A stretch of 64,000 nucleotides of DNA from Sneathiella chinensis (GTDB lineage: Bacteria; Pseudomonadota; Alphaproteobacteria; Sneathiellales; Sneathiellaceae). Positions 8,594 through 17,838 of this stretch are shown here, one piece after another (the first letter of the stretch is position 1; the number at the start of each line of letters is the position of its first letter). The position numbers and the translations under genes were made by a program. The stretch is taken from contig NZ_VNWN01000006.1 in NCBI RefSeq assembly GCF_012720115.1, positions 124,001 through 188,000 of the forward strand, read 5' to 3'. The notes under the pieces were generated by a model. The model ran no database searches. It worked only from the letters and a program-made list of their open reading frames with translations, and had not been told where the DNA came from.

Positions 8594-9486
8594 CCCTGCA
8601 AATACATGGTTGCCCGGACCCGATTGCCTGATCCCAGATATTCCAGCCGGTCGAAATAGAGGTCCCGGGCCAGTTGGATGCCCCGGCCACTGGGGCGGGT
8701 CCGATCGGTTATTTTGTCGTTCAGGTGATGGTCGATATCAAAGCCGTCCCCCTCGTCGGCAATGTGAAATTCGATCCGGTCGGAAAGGCGTTCCATAAGA
8801 ACACTGGCCGTTCTGCCCGCATAGCGGGGCAGGCTGAGCCGATCCCGGATTTCCTGATGCCAGCGGCCCTCTCTCAGAAGGCGGCTTTTTTCATCAAAGG
8901 AAATGCCAAGATTGCCATGCTCGACCGCGTTGACCAGCAGTTCCAGCAACCCCATTTCCGCATCCATCCGGCGCGGGCATTGGGTGGCCAGAAGAAGGGC
9001 CAGTGACTTGGCCTGTTCCAGCGTCGAGAACAGAAAGCGGCTTTTTTCGACCAGATCGAAACCGGCAAGGCAGGATTGTAAATCCTCAATCTTTTGGTGT
9101 TGGCCGAGGGTGCGGTGGCGATAAAAGTGGACAATCGCCATCAGCCGTTCCGTGGCGAGCGGGCGGGGCAGTAGAAGATGGGCCTTTTCCCGGATGGCGG
9201 GCGCAAGATGACGCCGGGCCTCTTTCCGGTAGAGGACAATAACGGCCGCCTTGTCGCATTGCCTGAGGTGCAGCAGGGACAGAAGGGCAGCCTGATCGGG
9301 CGGCCGGGCATCGGCCAGATCGCAAAGCAGCAAGGAAAAACCGTCGGGGGGCAAATCCGCTGCAGAAACCGGATGATCCAACGGCAAGACCAGACAGGGA
9401 AGGGACAAATCGTGGCTGCCCTTGCAGGCCTGCAGGGGGCTGGTGTCGTCACACAGGATCAGGGCAGGGGCAACGGGCATGGTCAT
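8578..9486 (-). CDS. Pseudoreceiver fused to an RsbW-like HATPase (switch kinase/anti-sigma-like)
   Basis: 302 residues. Residues 1-125 look like a degenerate receiver: LILCDDTS at strand 1 and LLLCDLADARPP at the phospho-Asp position, but the Lys before proline is replaced (LLLPRPL). Residues 170-300 form a small GHKL ATPase with an N box (ELLVNAVEHGN), G1 (DEGDGFD) and G2 (SGRGIQLARDL), as in RsbW/SpoIIAB anti-sigma kinases. Its neighbours are a PP2C phosphatase and a STAS protein, the usual partners of such kinases. It overlaps the phosphatase gene by 4 bases and the hybrid kinase gene by 16. It would phosphorylate a STAS partner; its final target (sigma factor, FlgM-like protein or enzyme) is not visible here. 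Confidence 0.82.
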   Translation of the reverse strand: MTMPVAPALILCDDTSPLQACKGSHDLSLPCLVLPLDHPVSAADLPPDGFSLLLCDLADARPPDQAALLSLLHLRQCDKAAVIVLYRKEARRHLAPAIREKAHLLLPRPLATERLMAIVHFYRHRTLGQHQKIEDLQSCLAGFDLVEKSRFLFSTLEQAKSLALLLATQCPRRMDAEMGLLELLVNAVEHGNLGISFDEKSRLLREGRWHQEIRDRLSLPRYAGRTASVLMERLSDRIEFHIADEGDGFDIDHHLNDKITDRTRPSGRGIQLARDLYFDRLEYLGSGNRVRATMYLQGCPEC

Positions 9487-10709
9487 GCGTCCCTCCCTGT
9501 GCGGGCAATCAGGAAAATTGTCAGGTCATCCGGTGCTTGAGAGCCAAGCCGGGAGGCAAAACGCCCGGCCAGTGCCTTGACCGGGTCCGCCCGTTCCGGT
9601 CCGGCAAGGATGTCTTGCATGTCAAGACACAGGCCGCTTTCCCCGAGATGGGCGCCAGTGCTGTCCTCGACCTCGATCAGGGCGTCGCTATAGAGCATGA
9701 ATTGCATGTCAGGGTCGAACGGAACGGTATATTCCTGATACTCCCAATCCGGCCGGAGACCGAGGGGCATCCCGTGCGAGTTGCAGAATTGCAGGGAAGC
9801 GGGGGGCTGGTTCCCCATATGAAGCGGGGGCTGGGACCCGGCCCCGGCAAACCGGATAAGGCCCGCTTCCAGATCAAGACAGGCAAACAGCATGGTGGCG
9901 TAGCTGCCGGATTTCAGGATGCGATAGAGGAACGTGTTCAACCGGTTCAGAAGGACGGCGGGCCTGTCATAATGACCGGACAGGGTGGCCAGACAGGTTT
10001 GCAGGCGAAAGGTGTTCAGGGCGGCGGCAACCCCATGCCCGGAAAAATCGGCAATATAGAAAGCCAGTTGGCTGTCCGAGACGGGCAGGACGCCCCAGAT
10101 GTCGCCGCCCAGTTCCGAGGACGGTTCATAGCGGGAGCGGATGCGGACCCCATAGCGATGTTCCAGCAGGGCCAGATCATCGTCAGAGGGGCAAAGATCG
10201 AATTGCAGGTGGCGGGCCTGTTCCAGTTCGCTGGCCACCCGATTGTGATAATCGGTCAGGGCGCGGACAAAGAAATGGTGCTCCAGATGGACACGGGTGC
10301 GGGCAGTGATCTCGTATTTCTTGATGGGCTTGGCAATCATGTCGCTGGCGCCATATTCAAAGGCCCGTGTGATGTCGGTGGCGGAATCAAGGCCGCTTTC
10401 CACCAGAATGGGAATGTCGCGTGTGGCGTCCTTTGAACGGAGCTTCTGGCACAGGGTAAAACCGTCCATGACCGGCATTTCAAGGTCCAGAATGATGAGG
10501 TCCGGCTCCGTTTCCTCAATCACATCCAGCGCATCCTGACCATTTTCGGCATAACCGATATTCCGGTATCCTTCCGTTTGCAGACAGGCGCCGATCAACT
10601 CCCGGATCAGGGGCGAGTCGTCCACAATCAGGATCCGCGCATGGCTGATATCCATGCCGGTCCGGCTGGACAGGAGGGTGGGGGACGGTCTTGGGTCGGG
10701 AAAGCGCAT
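9483..10709 (-). CDS. Response regulator with PP2C (SpoIIE/RsbU) phosphatase output domain
   Basis: 408 residues. A CheY-like receiver (ILIVDDSPLIREL, Asp in LIILDLEMPVMDGF, Lys in IAKPIKKYE) spans about residues 20-145. A short helical linker leads to a SpoIIE-type PP2C phosphatase with metal-binding acidic residues in SSELGGDIWG, FYIADFSGHGVAAAL and APDDLTIFLI. Such proteins dephosphorylate STAS anti-sigma antagonists when the receiver is phosphorylated. The STAS gene lies 13 bases upstream and the HATPase overlaps downstream by 4 bases. The first ATG (10709) has GAAGG 10 bases upstream; an ATG at 10655 just before the receiver is an alternative. The domain order equals the first two thirds of P. 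aeruginosa HsbR. Confidence 0.9.
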   Translation of the reverse strand: MRFPDPRPSPTLLSSRTGMDISHARILIVDDSPLIRELIGACLQTEGYRNIGYAENGQDALDVIEETEPDLIILDLEMPVMDGFTLCQKLRSKDATRDIPILVESGLDSATDITRAFEYGASDMIAKPIKKYEITARTRVHLEHHFFVRALTDYHNRVASELEQARHLQFDLCPSDDDLALLEHRYGVRIRSRYEPSSELGGDIWGVLPVSDSQLAFYIADFSGHGVAAALNTFRLQTCLATLSGHYDRPAVLLNRLNTFLYRILKSGSYATMLFACLDLEAGLIRFAGAGSQPPLHMGNQPPASLQFCNSHGMPLGLRPDWEYQEYTVPFDPDMQFMLYSDALIEVEDSTGAHLGESGLCLDMQDILAGPERADPVKALAGRFASRLGSQAPDDLTIFLIARTGRDA

Positions 10710-10722
10710 GAGGGAACAGCCT

Positions 10723-11028
10723 TCAGTTCAGGATCGTCATGACCTTGTCGAATTCGGAAATCTCAAGCAGCCGGGCGACCTGCCCTTCCGGTGATTTCAG
10801 GCAGAACTCGACCCCGGCTTTCTCGGCGGTTTCAAAAGCGATCATCAGCAGGCCAAGACCGGCGGAATCGATGGCCGTCACATTCTTCAGGTCGATGACA
10901 CAGCGCAGGCTGGACCGCTGCTCGATCAGGGTCAGAAGCCGCCGGAAGGCCTCGTGATCCTCAAAGGTCAGGCGGTCCGACAGGGTGATGTTCAGAATGC
11001 CGTTGTCATTGGAGGTGTGGTTTCGCAT
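10723..11028 (-). CDS. STAS-domain anti-sigma factor antagonist
   Basis: 101 residues from the ATG at 11028. The open frame extends further upstream, but that part is low-complexity and overlaps the soluble chemoreceptor gene, so I use this start, which leaves a 13-base gap. The protein is one STAS domain of RsbV/SpoIIAA/HsbA type with the phosphorylatable Ser55 in AIDSAGLGLL. It would be phosphorylated by the HATPase and dephosphorylated by the PP2C protein, both encoded immediately downstream. What it releases or binds when unphosphorylated is not shown by the sequence. It differs from the second STAS gene at the operon head, which lacks the DSxGL motif. Confidence 0.88.
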   Translation of the reverse strand: MRNHTSNDNGILNITLSDRLTFEDHEAFRRLLTLIEQRSSLRCVIDLKNVTAIDSAGLGLLMIAFETAEKAGVEFCLKSPEGQVARLLEISEFDKVMTILN

Positions 11029-11041
11029 GGTCTTTTCCGCC

Positions 11042-12223
11042 TTAGAACAGTTCAATATCGCAGTCGTCATCCGGGTCGGTGCCCGCGTTCGGGTCGGCCT
11101 TCCCGGTCTTATCCGCATCCGAAGCCGCATCGGCTTCGGTCCCGGCAGCGGCTTCATGGGGGAAAACCGCGCTCAGGAAGCGATCCCGCATTTCCCCCAG
11201 TGTCAGCCTGTCCACGAGGGCACGGAACCATGCCTCATCGGTTTCCTGCCAGGACAGGGCGCTGGAAAAGGTGTCGGCCGTCTCGGTCTCGAAATTCTCA
11301 AGGCTCTGTTCCATGACGGTCAGGGTGTTGGTCAGGTTTTCCATGCGCTGTTTGGCGCGATCCTGAAACTGGAGACGGGTAATGACGGCGGCAATGTCCC
11401 TTGAAATATCCTTTGACGCCTGTTCCGACGCCTTCAGGGCCGAGGTGAAATGGCTGTTCTGATCAAGGATGCAGTCCATCAGGCCGCGGATTACATCCTT
11501 GGCAAGGATGTTGGAGGACAGGTCCGTATCGGCAATTTTGCGGATCTGGTTATGGCCGTTCTTGACCCCCGATGAAATGGTGGAGATTTCACCCCGCATC
11601 CGGGTTGCAAGCTGGTTCACGGCCTTGGCAAGGTCCTGCACCTCATAGGCGACGACGGCGAACCCCTTGCCGGCGCTGCCAGCGCGGGCCGCTTCAATGC
11701 GGGCATTTAGGGCCAGCAGGTTGGTCTGTTTGTTGATGCCCTCAATCTCGGTAATCAGCTTGTCGATTTCCCCAATGTCGCGAACCACATCATCCAGCGA
11801 AAAGACAACCTCCAGCCCTTTCTTGGATGTATCGACAAGTTTGCCGATCACTTCGGACAGGTGCTTGTCGATCATGCCGATGATTTCCGACAAATTGACG
11901 ATCTTGCCGTCGAATTCCACATGGGTGGAGGTTTCGACGATATCCTTCACATTGTCGCTTTGTGACTGGGCATGAACGGCCAGTTCCCGAAAGGTGACCG
12001 AAATATCGGTGATGTTGCTTTCCACCAGATCGGAGACAAGGCCAATTTCGTCCATGACCACATGGAGGGCCTTGCGCTGGGTGGAGGACAGGGATTTCCA
12101 TTTGCTCAGAAATTCAAGCGCTTCCTGTTCCGCCGGATCGCTCTCCCCGGAGGTGGCGGCGGAATGGTGCTGGCTCTGGCTTTGGTACTGGTCTGTAGGT
12201 CTGTCTGTCAGAACGACTGTCAT
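11042..12223 (-). CDS. Soluble methyl-accepting chemotaxis protein with IELF tail
   Basis: 393 residues without any membrane segment or signal peptide. The signalling hairpin tip reads [19 protein letters not shown] and is followed by [15 protein letters not shown], diagnostic for MCPs; Arg replaces the usual Ala-Val in the tip. The N-terminus is a short polar region and a helical segment with no recognised ligand domain, so sensing may be indirect. The C-terminus is an acidic low-complexity linker ending in DDDCDIELF. The last four residues equal those of CheD from the same operon, which suggests a shared docking tail. It lies between cheB and the STAS gene. Role as a cytoplasmic chemoreceptor or adaptor is inferred. 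Confidence 0.9.
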   Translation of the reverse strand: MTVVLTDRPTDQYQSQSQHHSAATSGESDPAEQEALEFLSKWKSLSSTQRKALHVVMDEIGLVSDLVESNITDISVTFRELAVHAQSQSDNVKDIVETSTHVEFDGKIVNLSEIIGMIDKHLSEVIGKLVDTSKKGLEVVFSLDDVVRDIGEIDKLITEIEGINKQTNLLALNARIEAARAGSAGKGFAVVAYEVQDLAKAVNQLATRMRGEISTISSGVKNGHNQIRKIADTDLSSNILAKDVIRGLMDCILDQNSHFTSALKASEQASKDISRDIAAVITRLQFQDRAKQRMENLTNTLTVMEQSLENFETETADTFSSALSWQETDEAWFRALVDRLTLGEMRDRFLSAVFPHEAAAGTEADAASDADKTGKADPNAGTDPDDDCDIELF

Positions 12224-12266
12224 TCGCTATTGCTCCTGCATCGTGCGTGCGGCGTTGGTTGTTGTC

Positions 12267-13334
12267 TCAGACCCGGATGGCCTTGATGTCCGACCCGGAC
12301 AGGGCGCCAAAAATGCCTTCGGCGATGCGGGTCAGGGTGTATTGGTGCTGCACCGCGCCAGCCTCGAACGCGGCCCGCGGCATGCCGTAGACAACGGACG
12401 AGGCCTTGTCCTGTCCAAGGGTGCTGGCCCCGGCCTGACGCATGGCAAGCAAGCCTTCCGCGCCGTCCCGTCCCATACCGGTCAGGATGACCCCAACCGC
12501 ATTGGCCCCGGCAACGCGGGCGGCAGACTGGAACAGCACATCAACGGACGGGCGGTGACCACTGACCAGCGGGCCGTCATGGATGTGGCAGATATAGTTG
12601 GCACCGGAACGGGCTACCTCCAGATGGCGGCCGCCGGGGGCGATATAGACATGACCGGGCAGGACGCGCTGGTTGGGGCTGGCTTCGCATACGGTCATGC
12701 GGGACAGCCGGTTCAGGCGATCGGCAAAGGATTGGGTGAAGCTGCCCGGCATATGCTGGGTCACCATGACAGCGGGACAGTCCGGCGGCAGGGCGGTAAT
12801 GACTTCCTTCAGGGCCTCAACCCCACCGGTGGAGGATCCGATCATGATCAGTTGTTCGGTGCTGCGATACCGGGTGGACCCGCCAACGGGGGCCGGGGAG
12901 ATGTCTGGACGGGGGCGGCGTGGCTGGACCTGTGCACCGGCGGCGGCCTTGACCTTGGCGATAATCTCGGCCTGCTTTTCCTCAAGCCCGACCCGAATGT
13001 CACTGGTGGGTTTGGGGATATAGTCAATGGCCCCGATCTCAAGTGCCTGCAGGGCCACATCGGCCCCTTTCTGTGTCAGGGATGAAATCATCACCACCGG
13101 CATGGGGCGAAGGGCGATGATTTTCTCCAGAAAGGCGAGGCCGTCCATCTTCGGCATCTCGATATCCAGTGTCAGCACATCGGGGTTGAGACGCTTGATC
13201 ATCTCCCGTGCGGTAAGGGGGTCGGGCGCGGCGCCAACGACCATGATATCGGGATCGGACGACAGCATGACCGTTAGCATCTGCCGGATGAGGGCCGAGT
13301 CGTCTACTATCAGAACGGTGATTTTTCTGGTCAT
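12267..13334 (-). CDS. cheB: Chemotaxis response regulator / protein-glutamate methylesterase-glutaminase
   Basis: 355 residues, standard CheB length. An N-terminal receiver ([13 protein letters not shown], Asp in [14 protein letters not shown]) is joined by a linker to the methylesterase domain with the catalytic Ser in [11 protein letters not shown], the His in VTQHMPGSF and the Asp in [10 protein letters not shown]. It demethylates and deamidates chemoreceptor glutamates when phosphorylated by CheA, giving adaptation. It follows cheD by 12 bases and precedes the soluble receptor gene. Nothing unusual in the sequence; assignment is secure. Confidence 0.97.
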   Translation of the reverse strand: MTRKITVLIVDDSALIRQMLTVMLSSDPDIMVVGAAPDPLTAREMIKRLNPDVLTLDIEMPKMDGLAFLEKIIALRPMPVVMISSLTQKGADVALQALEIGAIDYIPKPTSDIRVGLEEKQAEIIAKVKAAAGAQVQPRRPRPDISPAPVGGSTRYRSTEQLIMIGSSTGGVEALKEVITALPPDCPAVMVTQHMPGSFTQSFADRLNRLSRMTVCEASPNQRVLPGHVYIAPGGRHLEVARSGANYICHIHDGPLVSGHRPSVDVLFQSAARVAGANAVGVILTGMGRDGAEGLLAMRQAGASTLGQDKASSVVYGMPRAAFEAGAVQHQYTLTRIAEGIFGALSGSDIKAIRV

Positions 13335-13346
13335 GATACCCCCGCC

Positions 13347-14000
13347 TTAAAAGAGTTCAATTTCACCGGATTTCATTTCCACAGGCAGGCGTTTCCGGTA
13401 TTCATTTTCCTGCTTGAGATATTCCGTATCCGCCTTGCGTCTTAGCAATAACCGGTCCACCTTGCCGGTACGCGGGTTGTAATGAATGCGGCGGGGATAG
13501 GGGCCGCCAAGATCACTGGCCTGAAAGGGGATGCCTTCATATTTCAGGTAATTCAGGGCGAATTGCCCGTTCATGTCCCCAACCCGAACCCGACCGGTAG
13601 AGACATTGCCGCCGCCAAACAGTTTCACTTCCAGCCGTTCACGGGGGCAACCCGATTTCAGAATGTCGTTGATCAGGGTTTCCATGGCGAAACTGCCGTA
13701 TCGCATGGTGGCGCTGATATTGCCCCAGTCGCCCGTTTCGCTTTGCGGCAGCATGAAATGGTTCATGCCCCCAATGCCCGTTTCCGGATCGCGGATGCAG
13801 GCCGCAACGCACGACCCCAGAATGGTGACAATCAGTTCATCGGGCTGCTGGCTGACATAATGGTCGCCGGGCAGAACCCGCACCACGTTGATCCCGAGGC
13901 GGGGGTCAAAATACCGCTTGGAAGTGGGCGATGCGACAAGGCCGGGCGCCTGTTGCTTTCGGCGCTCCAGGTGGTCGCGGTTTTGCCGTCCGTTAGCCAT
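13347..14000 (-). CDS. cheD: Chemoreceptor glutamine deamidase CheD
   Basis: 217 residues from the ATG at 14000, chosen because AAGGGG lies 7 bases upstream and the start overlaps the cheR stop by 8 bases. CheD deamidates receptor glutamines. The catalytic Cys64 is in ILGSCVAACIRD and His81 in GGMNHFMLP. The N-terminal 30 residues are basic and probably unstructured. The protein ends KSGEIELF, longer than many CheD proteins and identical in the last four residues to the tail of the soluble receptor in the same operon. This could be a binding motif for a shared partner. Confidence 0.95.
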   Translation of the reverse strand: MANGRQNRDHLERRKQQAPGLVASPTSKRYFDPRLGINVVRVLPGDHYVSQQPDELIVTILGSCVAACIRDPETGIGGMNHFMLPQSETGDWGNISATMRYGSFAMETLINDILKSGCPRERLEVKLFGGGNVSTGRVRVGDMNGQFALNYLKYEGIPFQASDLGGPYPRRIHYNPRTGKVDRLLLRRKADTEYLKQENEYRKRLPVEMKSGEIELF

Positions 14001-14865
14001 GATCCGACCCCTTGCGATAGGCCGTGCGGCCAATCAGGGACAGGCCGTGGGCGTTCTGGAACAGGGATTCCGAATGCCCCAGAAACAGCAGGCCCCCCGG
14101 CCTGAGCAGATTGATATAGCGGCTGACCAACCGATCCTTGGTCGGATTGTCGAAATAGATCAACACGTTGCGGCAGAAGATGACGTCATACTGTTTCGTC
14201 ATGGGCCAGTCCTGCAGCAGGTTCAACTGCTTGAAATGGACAAGGTTCCGAACGCTGTCTTTCAAGGTCAGGCGGCCATCGCGGACCCTGGACTGATTTT
14301 CCAGAATGGACTTGTAGGCGGCGGGAAGCCCTTCAGCGGCGGACAGCGGGTATCGGCCCGACCGCCCCTGATCCAGCATGTTGGTATCCAGATCGGTGGC
14401 CAGAATGCGCAGGTCCCAGTTGTCGATATCCGCCACCCGCGACAACAGGGTGGTGGCGATGGAGTAGGGCTCCTCGCCGGAGGAACAGCCCGCAGACCAG
14501 ATCCGGATCGCCCGATCCCTGCTGCGCCGGGCCGGGTCCCGCGTGATCTGCCGGATATGGTCTTGCAGAAAGTCGAAATGATGACTTTCCCGGTAGAAGC
14601 GGGTCAGGTTCGTGGTGACCGCATTGACCAGATGCCCGGTTTCCTGATCGGCCTCGGCGGAATCCAGCAGGCGGCAATACTGGCTGAAAGACTGCATCCC
14701 CAGCTGTCGCAGCCGCCGTGCAAGACGGCTGTACAGCATTTCCTTTTTATGATCGGCAAGCACGATCCCGGTCAGGGACCGGATCAGGTCGCGCAGTTTG
14801 CGAAATTCCTCTTCGCTGAGAGAGAATTCCCGTTGCCGATCCAGTGTCTGGGGCGTCTGATCCAT
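13993..14865 (-). CDS. cheR: Chemoreceptor glutamate methyltransferase CheR
   Basis: 290 residues. The N-terminal helical domain (residues 15-90) includes GIVLADHKKEMLYSRLARR, the receptor-binding part. The SAM domain shows IRIWSAGCSSGEEPYSIAT and YDVIFCRNVLIYFD, both classic CheR motifs. It methylates receptor glutamates using S-adenosylmethionine. The transmembrane receptor encoded just upstream ends in DWSEF, which resembles the NWETF pentapeptide to which CheR docks in enteric bacteria. Gap to the receptor gene is 43 bases. Assignment secure. Confidence 0.97.
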   Translation of the reverse strand: MDQTPQTLDRQREFSLSEEEFRKLRDLIRSLTGIVLADHKKEMLYSRLARRLRQLGMQSFSQYCRLLDSAEADQETGHLVNAVTTNLTRFYRESHHFDFLQDHIRQITRDPARRSRDRAIRIWSAGCSSGEEPYSIATTLLSRVADIDNWDLRILATDLDTNMLDQGRSGRYPLSAAEGLPAAYKSILENQSRVRDGRLTLKDSVRNLVHFKQLNLLQDWPMTKQYDVIFCRNVLIYFDNPTKDRLVSRYINLLRPGGLLFLGHSESLFQNAHGLSLIGRTAYRKGSDHG

Positions 14866-14908
14866 TGCAGTTCCTTACAGGCCGATTTTCCGGGGTCGCT
14901 TCTGGTTC

Positions 14909-17245
14909 CTAGAACTCGCTCCAGTCTTCTGCCGGGGCGGCTGCGGTGGCCATGTTGCCGTTCGGGCGCGCCGCAGGCGGGGCTGCCGGGGTGCGAACCG
15001 TCAGGGACGGTGTTTGCAGGCCGCCCATCCGCCCGTTTCCGGGACTACGGCTTTCCGGCTGACGGGCCCCGGCGGTGTTCTGGTCCAGGGTGAAGAAGGT
15101 CACCCGTTCCTGCATACCAACGGACTGTTCCTGCAAGGTGCGGGCGGCAGCGGCGTTTTCCTCTACCAGTGCTGAGTTCTGCTGGGTCATTTCGTCCATT
15201 TGCGCGACGGACCGGTTGATTTCCTCAATGCTGGTGGATTGTTCGTTGCTGGCCGCCGCAATTTCCGAAACGATGTCGCTGAGGCGCTTGATGGAATCCA
15301 CAATCTCGGTCAGGGAATCTCCGGCATCCCCCACCAGCCGGACGCCGTCCTTGACTTGCGAACCGCTGTCATTGATCAGGCCCTTGATATCCTTGGCCGC
15401 CTGTGAGGAGCGCTGGGCGAGAGTGCCCACCTCGGCGGCGACAACGGCAAAGCCCTTGCCCGCATCGCCTGCACGGGCGGCCTCAACCGCCGCATTCAGG
15501 GCAAGCAGGTTGGTCTGGAAGGCGATTTCGTCGATAACCCCGATAATGTCGGAGATTTTCTGGGAGGAATTTTCGATGCGGGACATGGCATCCACCACCT
15601 CGCGCACCACGTCGCCGCCCTTGGTGGCCACATCGCGGGCCGAGACGGACAACTGGTTGGCCTGCTGGGCATTTTCGGCGTTCTGCTTGACGGTCGAGGC
15701 CATTTCCTCCATCGCCGCAGCGGTTTCCTCAAGGTTGGAGGCCTGCGTCTCCGTGCGCTGGGACAGGTCCATGGTACCGGTGTTGATTTCCTCGGCGGCG
15801 TTGGCAACCTCGGTGGCGGCGGTGGTGATGTCGCGCACGATATCGGCAAGCTGGTCCGCCGTGTTGTTGGCATTCATTTTCAGGATGTCGAACAGACCGG
15901 CATAGTCCTTGTCGATACGGCAGGTCAGGTCGCCCTTGGACAGGGCGGTCAGGGACCGTTCAATATCCTGCATGGCATCGGAAACCGTGCCGGACAGGTT
16001 GTTGATGGCCGTGGACAGGTTCAGCATGAAGCCGTCCTTGCCGTCCAGATCGATCCGGCGGGTGAAGTCCCCTTCCACGGCGGCGGTCACCACGTCGTCG
16101 ATTTCCCGTTCGATATTCTTTTCGGCGGTGACATCGGCCCATTCCACCACAGTGCCGATGCGTTCATTGTCATCGGACAGGACCGGGCTGGCAATCAGGT
16201 GGTAGTTTCGGCCGCCAATGGCGATACTGGTCTTGTAGGAGGCAGCAAGACGGTCCAGCATACCCCGCTGGTGCGCAGGATTGACGTGGAAGCCGTCAAT
16301 ATTGGTGCCGATGATGGTTTTCGCATCGAATTGCGGCAGTTCCTTGCGCATGTTGTTCTCGTTCTTGAACAACATTTCGTTCATGGTGTCGTTCACATAG
16401 ACAATGTTGTAATCCGCATCGGCAACCATGATATTGGTCGAGCAATTGTCGAGCGCGGCCTTGATCCGGGAGTTTTCGTTGGCAATTTGACGTTCGGCCT
16501 TCTGGCGGGCCAGATGCTCGGTCACATCCTCCCATTCAACCACCGTTCCGAGCCGGTCGCCCGTATCCCCGAAAATGGGGGACACGATCAGCTTGAAATT
16601 CCGCCCGCCAATTTCAAGGTCCGTATCGCGGGAGGTGTGCAGCGTATCCAGCATGGACCGCTGGTGCGCCGGGTTCTTGTGGAAACTGTCGATATTGGCG
16701 CCGACGATTTTTTCCGCCCGGAACTGGGGCAGGTCCGCCTGAAGCATGGTTTCATTATGCTTCAGCATTTCCAGCATGGTCCCGTTCACATAGACAATAT
16801 TATAGTCCACATCGGCGACCATCACGTTTGTGTTGCAGGTGTCGAGGGCGGATATCAGGCGCTGACTGCTGTCGTTCCGGTCCATCATGTCCAGAAGGGA
16901 GCGGGTGATCTGGCCAATTTCATCGGGTCGGTCGGTGCCATCCAGTTGTATCCGCCGGCCTTGCCGGACGGCGTCGATGGCGGTTTGCAGGTCGGACAGG
17001 GGCTGAACATACAGCTTTCCCGTTGTCAGTGCCGAGACTGCCGCCGCCGCAATGCCAAGCGCCAGAACAAGCCACAGCAATATCCGCCCGCCGCCCTGTG
17101 ACGGATCAAGCAGCAAGGAGACGGCCAACGCCAGCACCATGAGGGTGATGACAAGGCCATTGTTGATGGAGACCCGCTGCCGGATGGAAGAGGGGCCCCG
17201 TTTCGATGCTTCGACATTCATACCGGGAGCGGTCATATCTGTCAT
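14909..17245 (-). CDS. Transmembrane methyl-accepting chemotaxis protein with tandem PAS domains
   Basis: 778 residues from the ATG at 17245, preceded by GAGGA at 7 bases; the longer open frame would run into cheW. Two membrane segments lie at about residues 25-70 with almost no periplasmic loop, followed by a HAMP-like region, two closely similar PAS domains (each with Nx[12 protein letters not shown] and NPAHQR.MLD), HAMP-like repeats and an MCP signalling domain ([18 protein letters not shown]). Sensing is therefore cytoplasmic, perhaps of redox or a PAS cofactor. The C-terminus is a Pro/Ala-rich linker ending EDWSEF, a probable CheR/CheB tether. It lies between cheW and cheR. Confidence 0.95.
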   Translation of the reverse strand: MTDMTAPGMNVEASKRGPSSIRQRVSINNGLVITLMVLALAVSLLLDPSQGGGRILLWLVLALGIAAAAVSALTTGKLYVQPLSDLQTAIDAVRQGRRIQLDGTDRPDEIGQITRSLLDMMDRNDSSQRLISALDTCNTNVMVADVDYNIVYVNGTMLEMLKHNETMLQADLPQFRAEKIVGANIDSFHKNPAHQRSMLDTLHTSRDTDLEIGGRNFKLIVSPIFGDTGDRLGTVVEWEDVTEHLARQKAERQIANENSRIKAALDNCSTNIMVADADYNIVYVNDTMNEMLFKNENNMRKELPQFDAKTIIGTNIDGFHVNPAHQRGMLDRLAASYKTSIAIGGRNYHLIASPVLSDDNERIGTVVEWADVTAEKNIEREIDDVVTAAVEGDFTRRIDLDGKDGFMLNLSTAINNLSGTVSDAMQDIERSLTALSKGDLTCRIDKDYAGLFDILKMNANNTADQLADIVRDITTAATEVANAAEEINTGTMDLSQRTETQASNLEETAAAMEEMASTVKQNAENAQQANQLSVSARDVATKGGDVVREVVDAMSRIENSSQKISDIIGVIDEIAFQTNLLALNAAVEAARAGDAGKGFAVVAAEVGTLAQRSSQAAKDIKGLINDSGSQVKDGVRLVGDAGDSLTEIVDSIKRLSDIVSEIAAASNEQSTSIEEINRSVAQMDEMTQQNSALVEENAAAARTLQEQSVGMQERVTFFTLDQNTAGARQPESRSPGNGRMGGLQTPSLTVRTPAAPPAARPNGNMATAAAPAEDWSEF

Positions 17246-17270
17246 TGTCTGGTCCTCGTAGGTTGGGCGT

Positions 17271-17834
17271 TCAAGCGGCTGACGCGTCAGCGGCTTCTGT
17301 TGAATGTTCAAGGATTTCGGATTTGAAAAGGCTGCCTGTATCCAGCAGGGCGACCATGCGGTCCCCGGCGGTGACAAGGCCGATGATGTGATCCCGTTTC
17401 TTGCCGTCCTCAAGGTCGGGAACGGCGCGAATATCGCCATATTCCACCTTCAGAATGTCAGAGACCCGATCCACAAGGATGCCAAGGTTCCTGTCCCCGA
17501 CGGCAATGATGACAACCACGTGGATGTTGGTGGCGTCGGTACGGCCCTGTTCAAAGCGGCACCGGAGGTCGAAAATGGGGACGATGATACCGCGCAGGTT
17601 CAGCACACCCCGCATATAGGCGGGCTGGTTGGGCAAGACGGTTACCTCGGTCCAGGCCTGTATTTCCCGGACCTGCATGATATCGACGGCATATTCCTCG
17701 TTGCCAATGGCAAAGGTGACGAATTGCTGCAATCCGGGGGCATTGGCGTCCGCATCACCGCGAGACGGGGCAGCGCCGTTTTGCGGGTCGGCAGACACGG
17801 CGCCTGTTCGATCATTCTGAGAGACAGCGTTCAT
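17271..17834 (-). CDS. cheW: Chemotaxis coupling protein CheW
   Basis: 187 residues from the ATG at 17834, 4 bases after the cheA stop and with AGGA upstream; longer starts run inside cheA. CheW links receptors to CheA. Residues 45-180 form the CheW fold with [43 protein letters not shown] and [10 protein letters not shown]. The first 45 residues are a polar extension ([15 protein letters not shown]) and the end [12 protein letters not shown] is also disordered-looking. Identity is secure; its partner receptor is probably the one encoded next. Confidence 0.95.
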   Translation of the reverse strand: MNAVSQNDRTGAVSADPQNGAAPSRGDADANAPGLQQFVTFAIGNEEYAVDIMQVREIQAWTEVTVLPNQPAYMRGVLNLRGIIVPIFDLRCRFEQGRTDATNIHVVVIIAVGDRNLGILVDRVSDILKVEYGDIRAVPDLEDGKKRDHIIGLVTAGDRMVALLDTGSLFKSEILEHSTEAADASAA

Positions 17835-17838
17835 GGTC

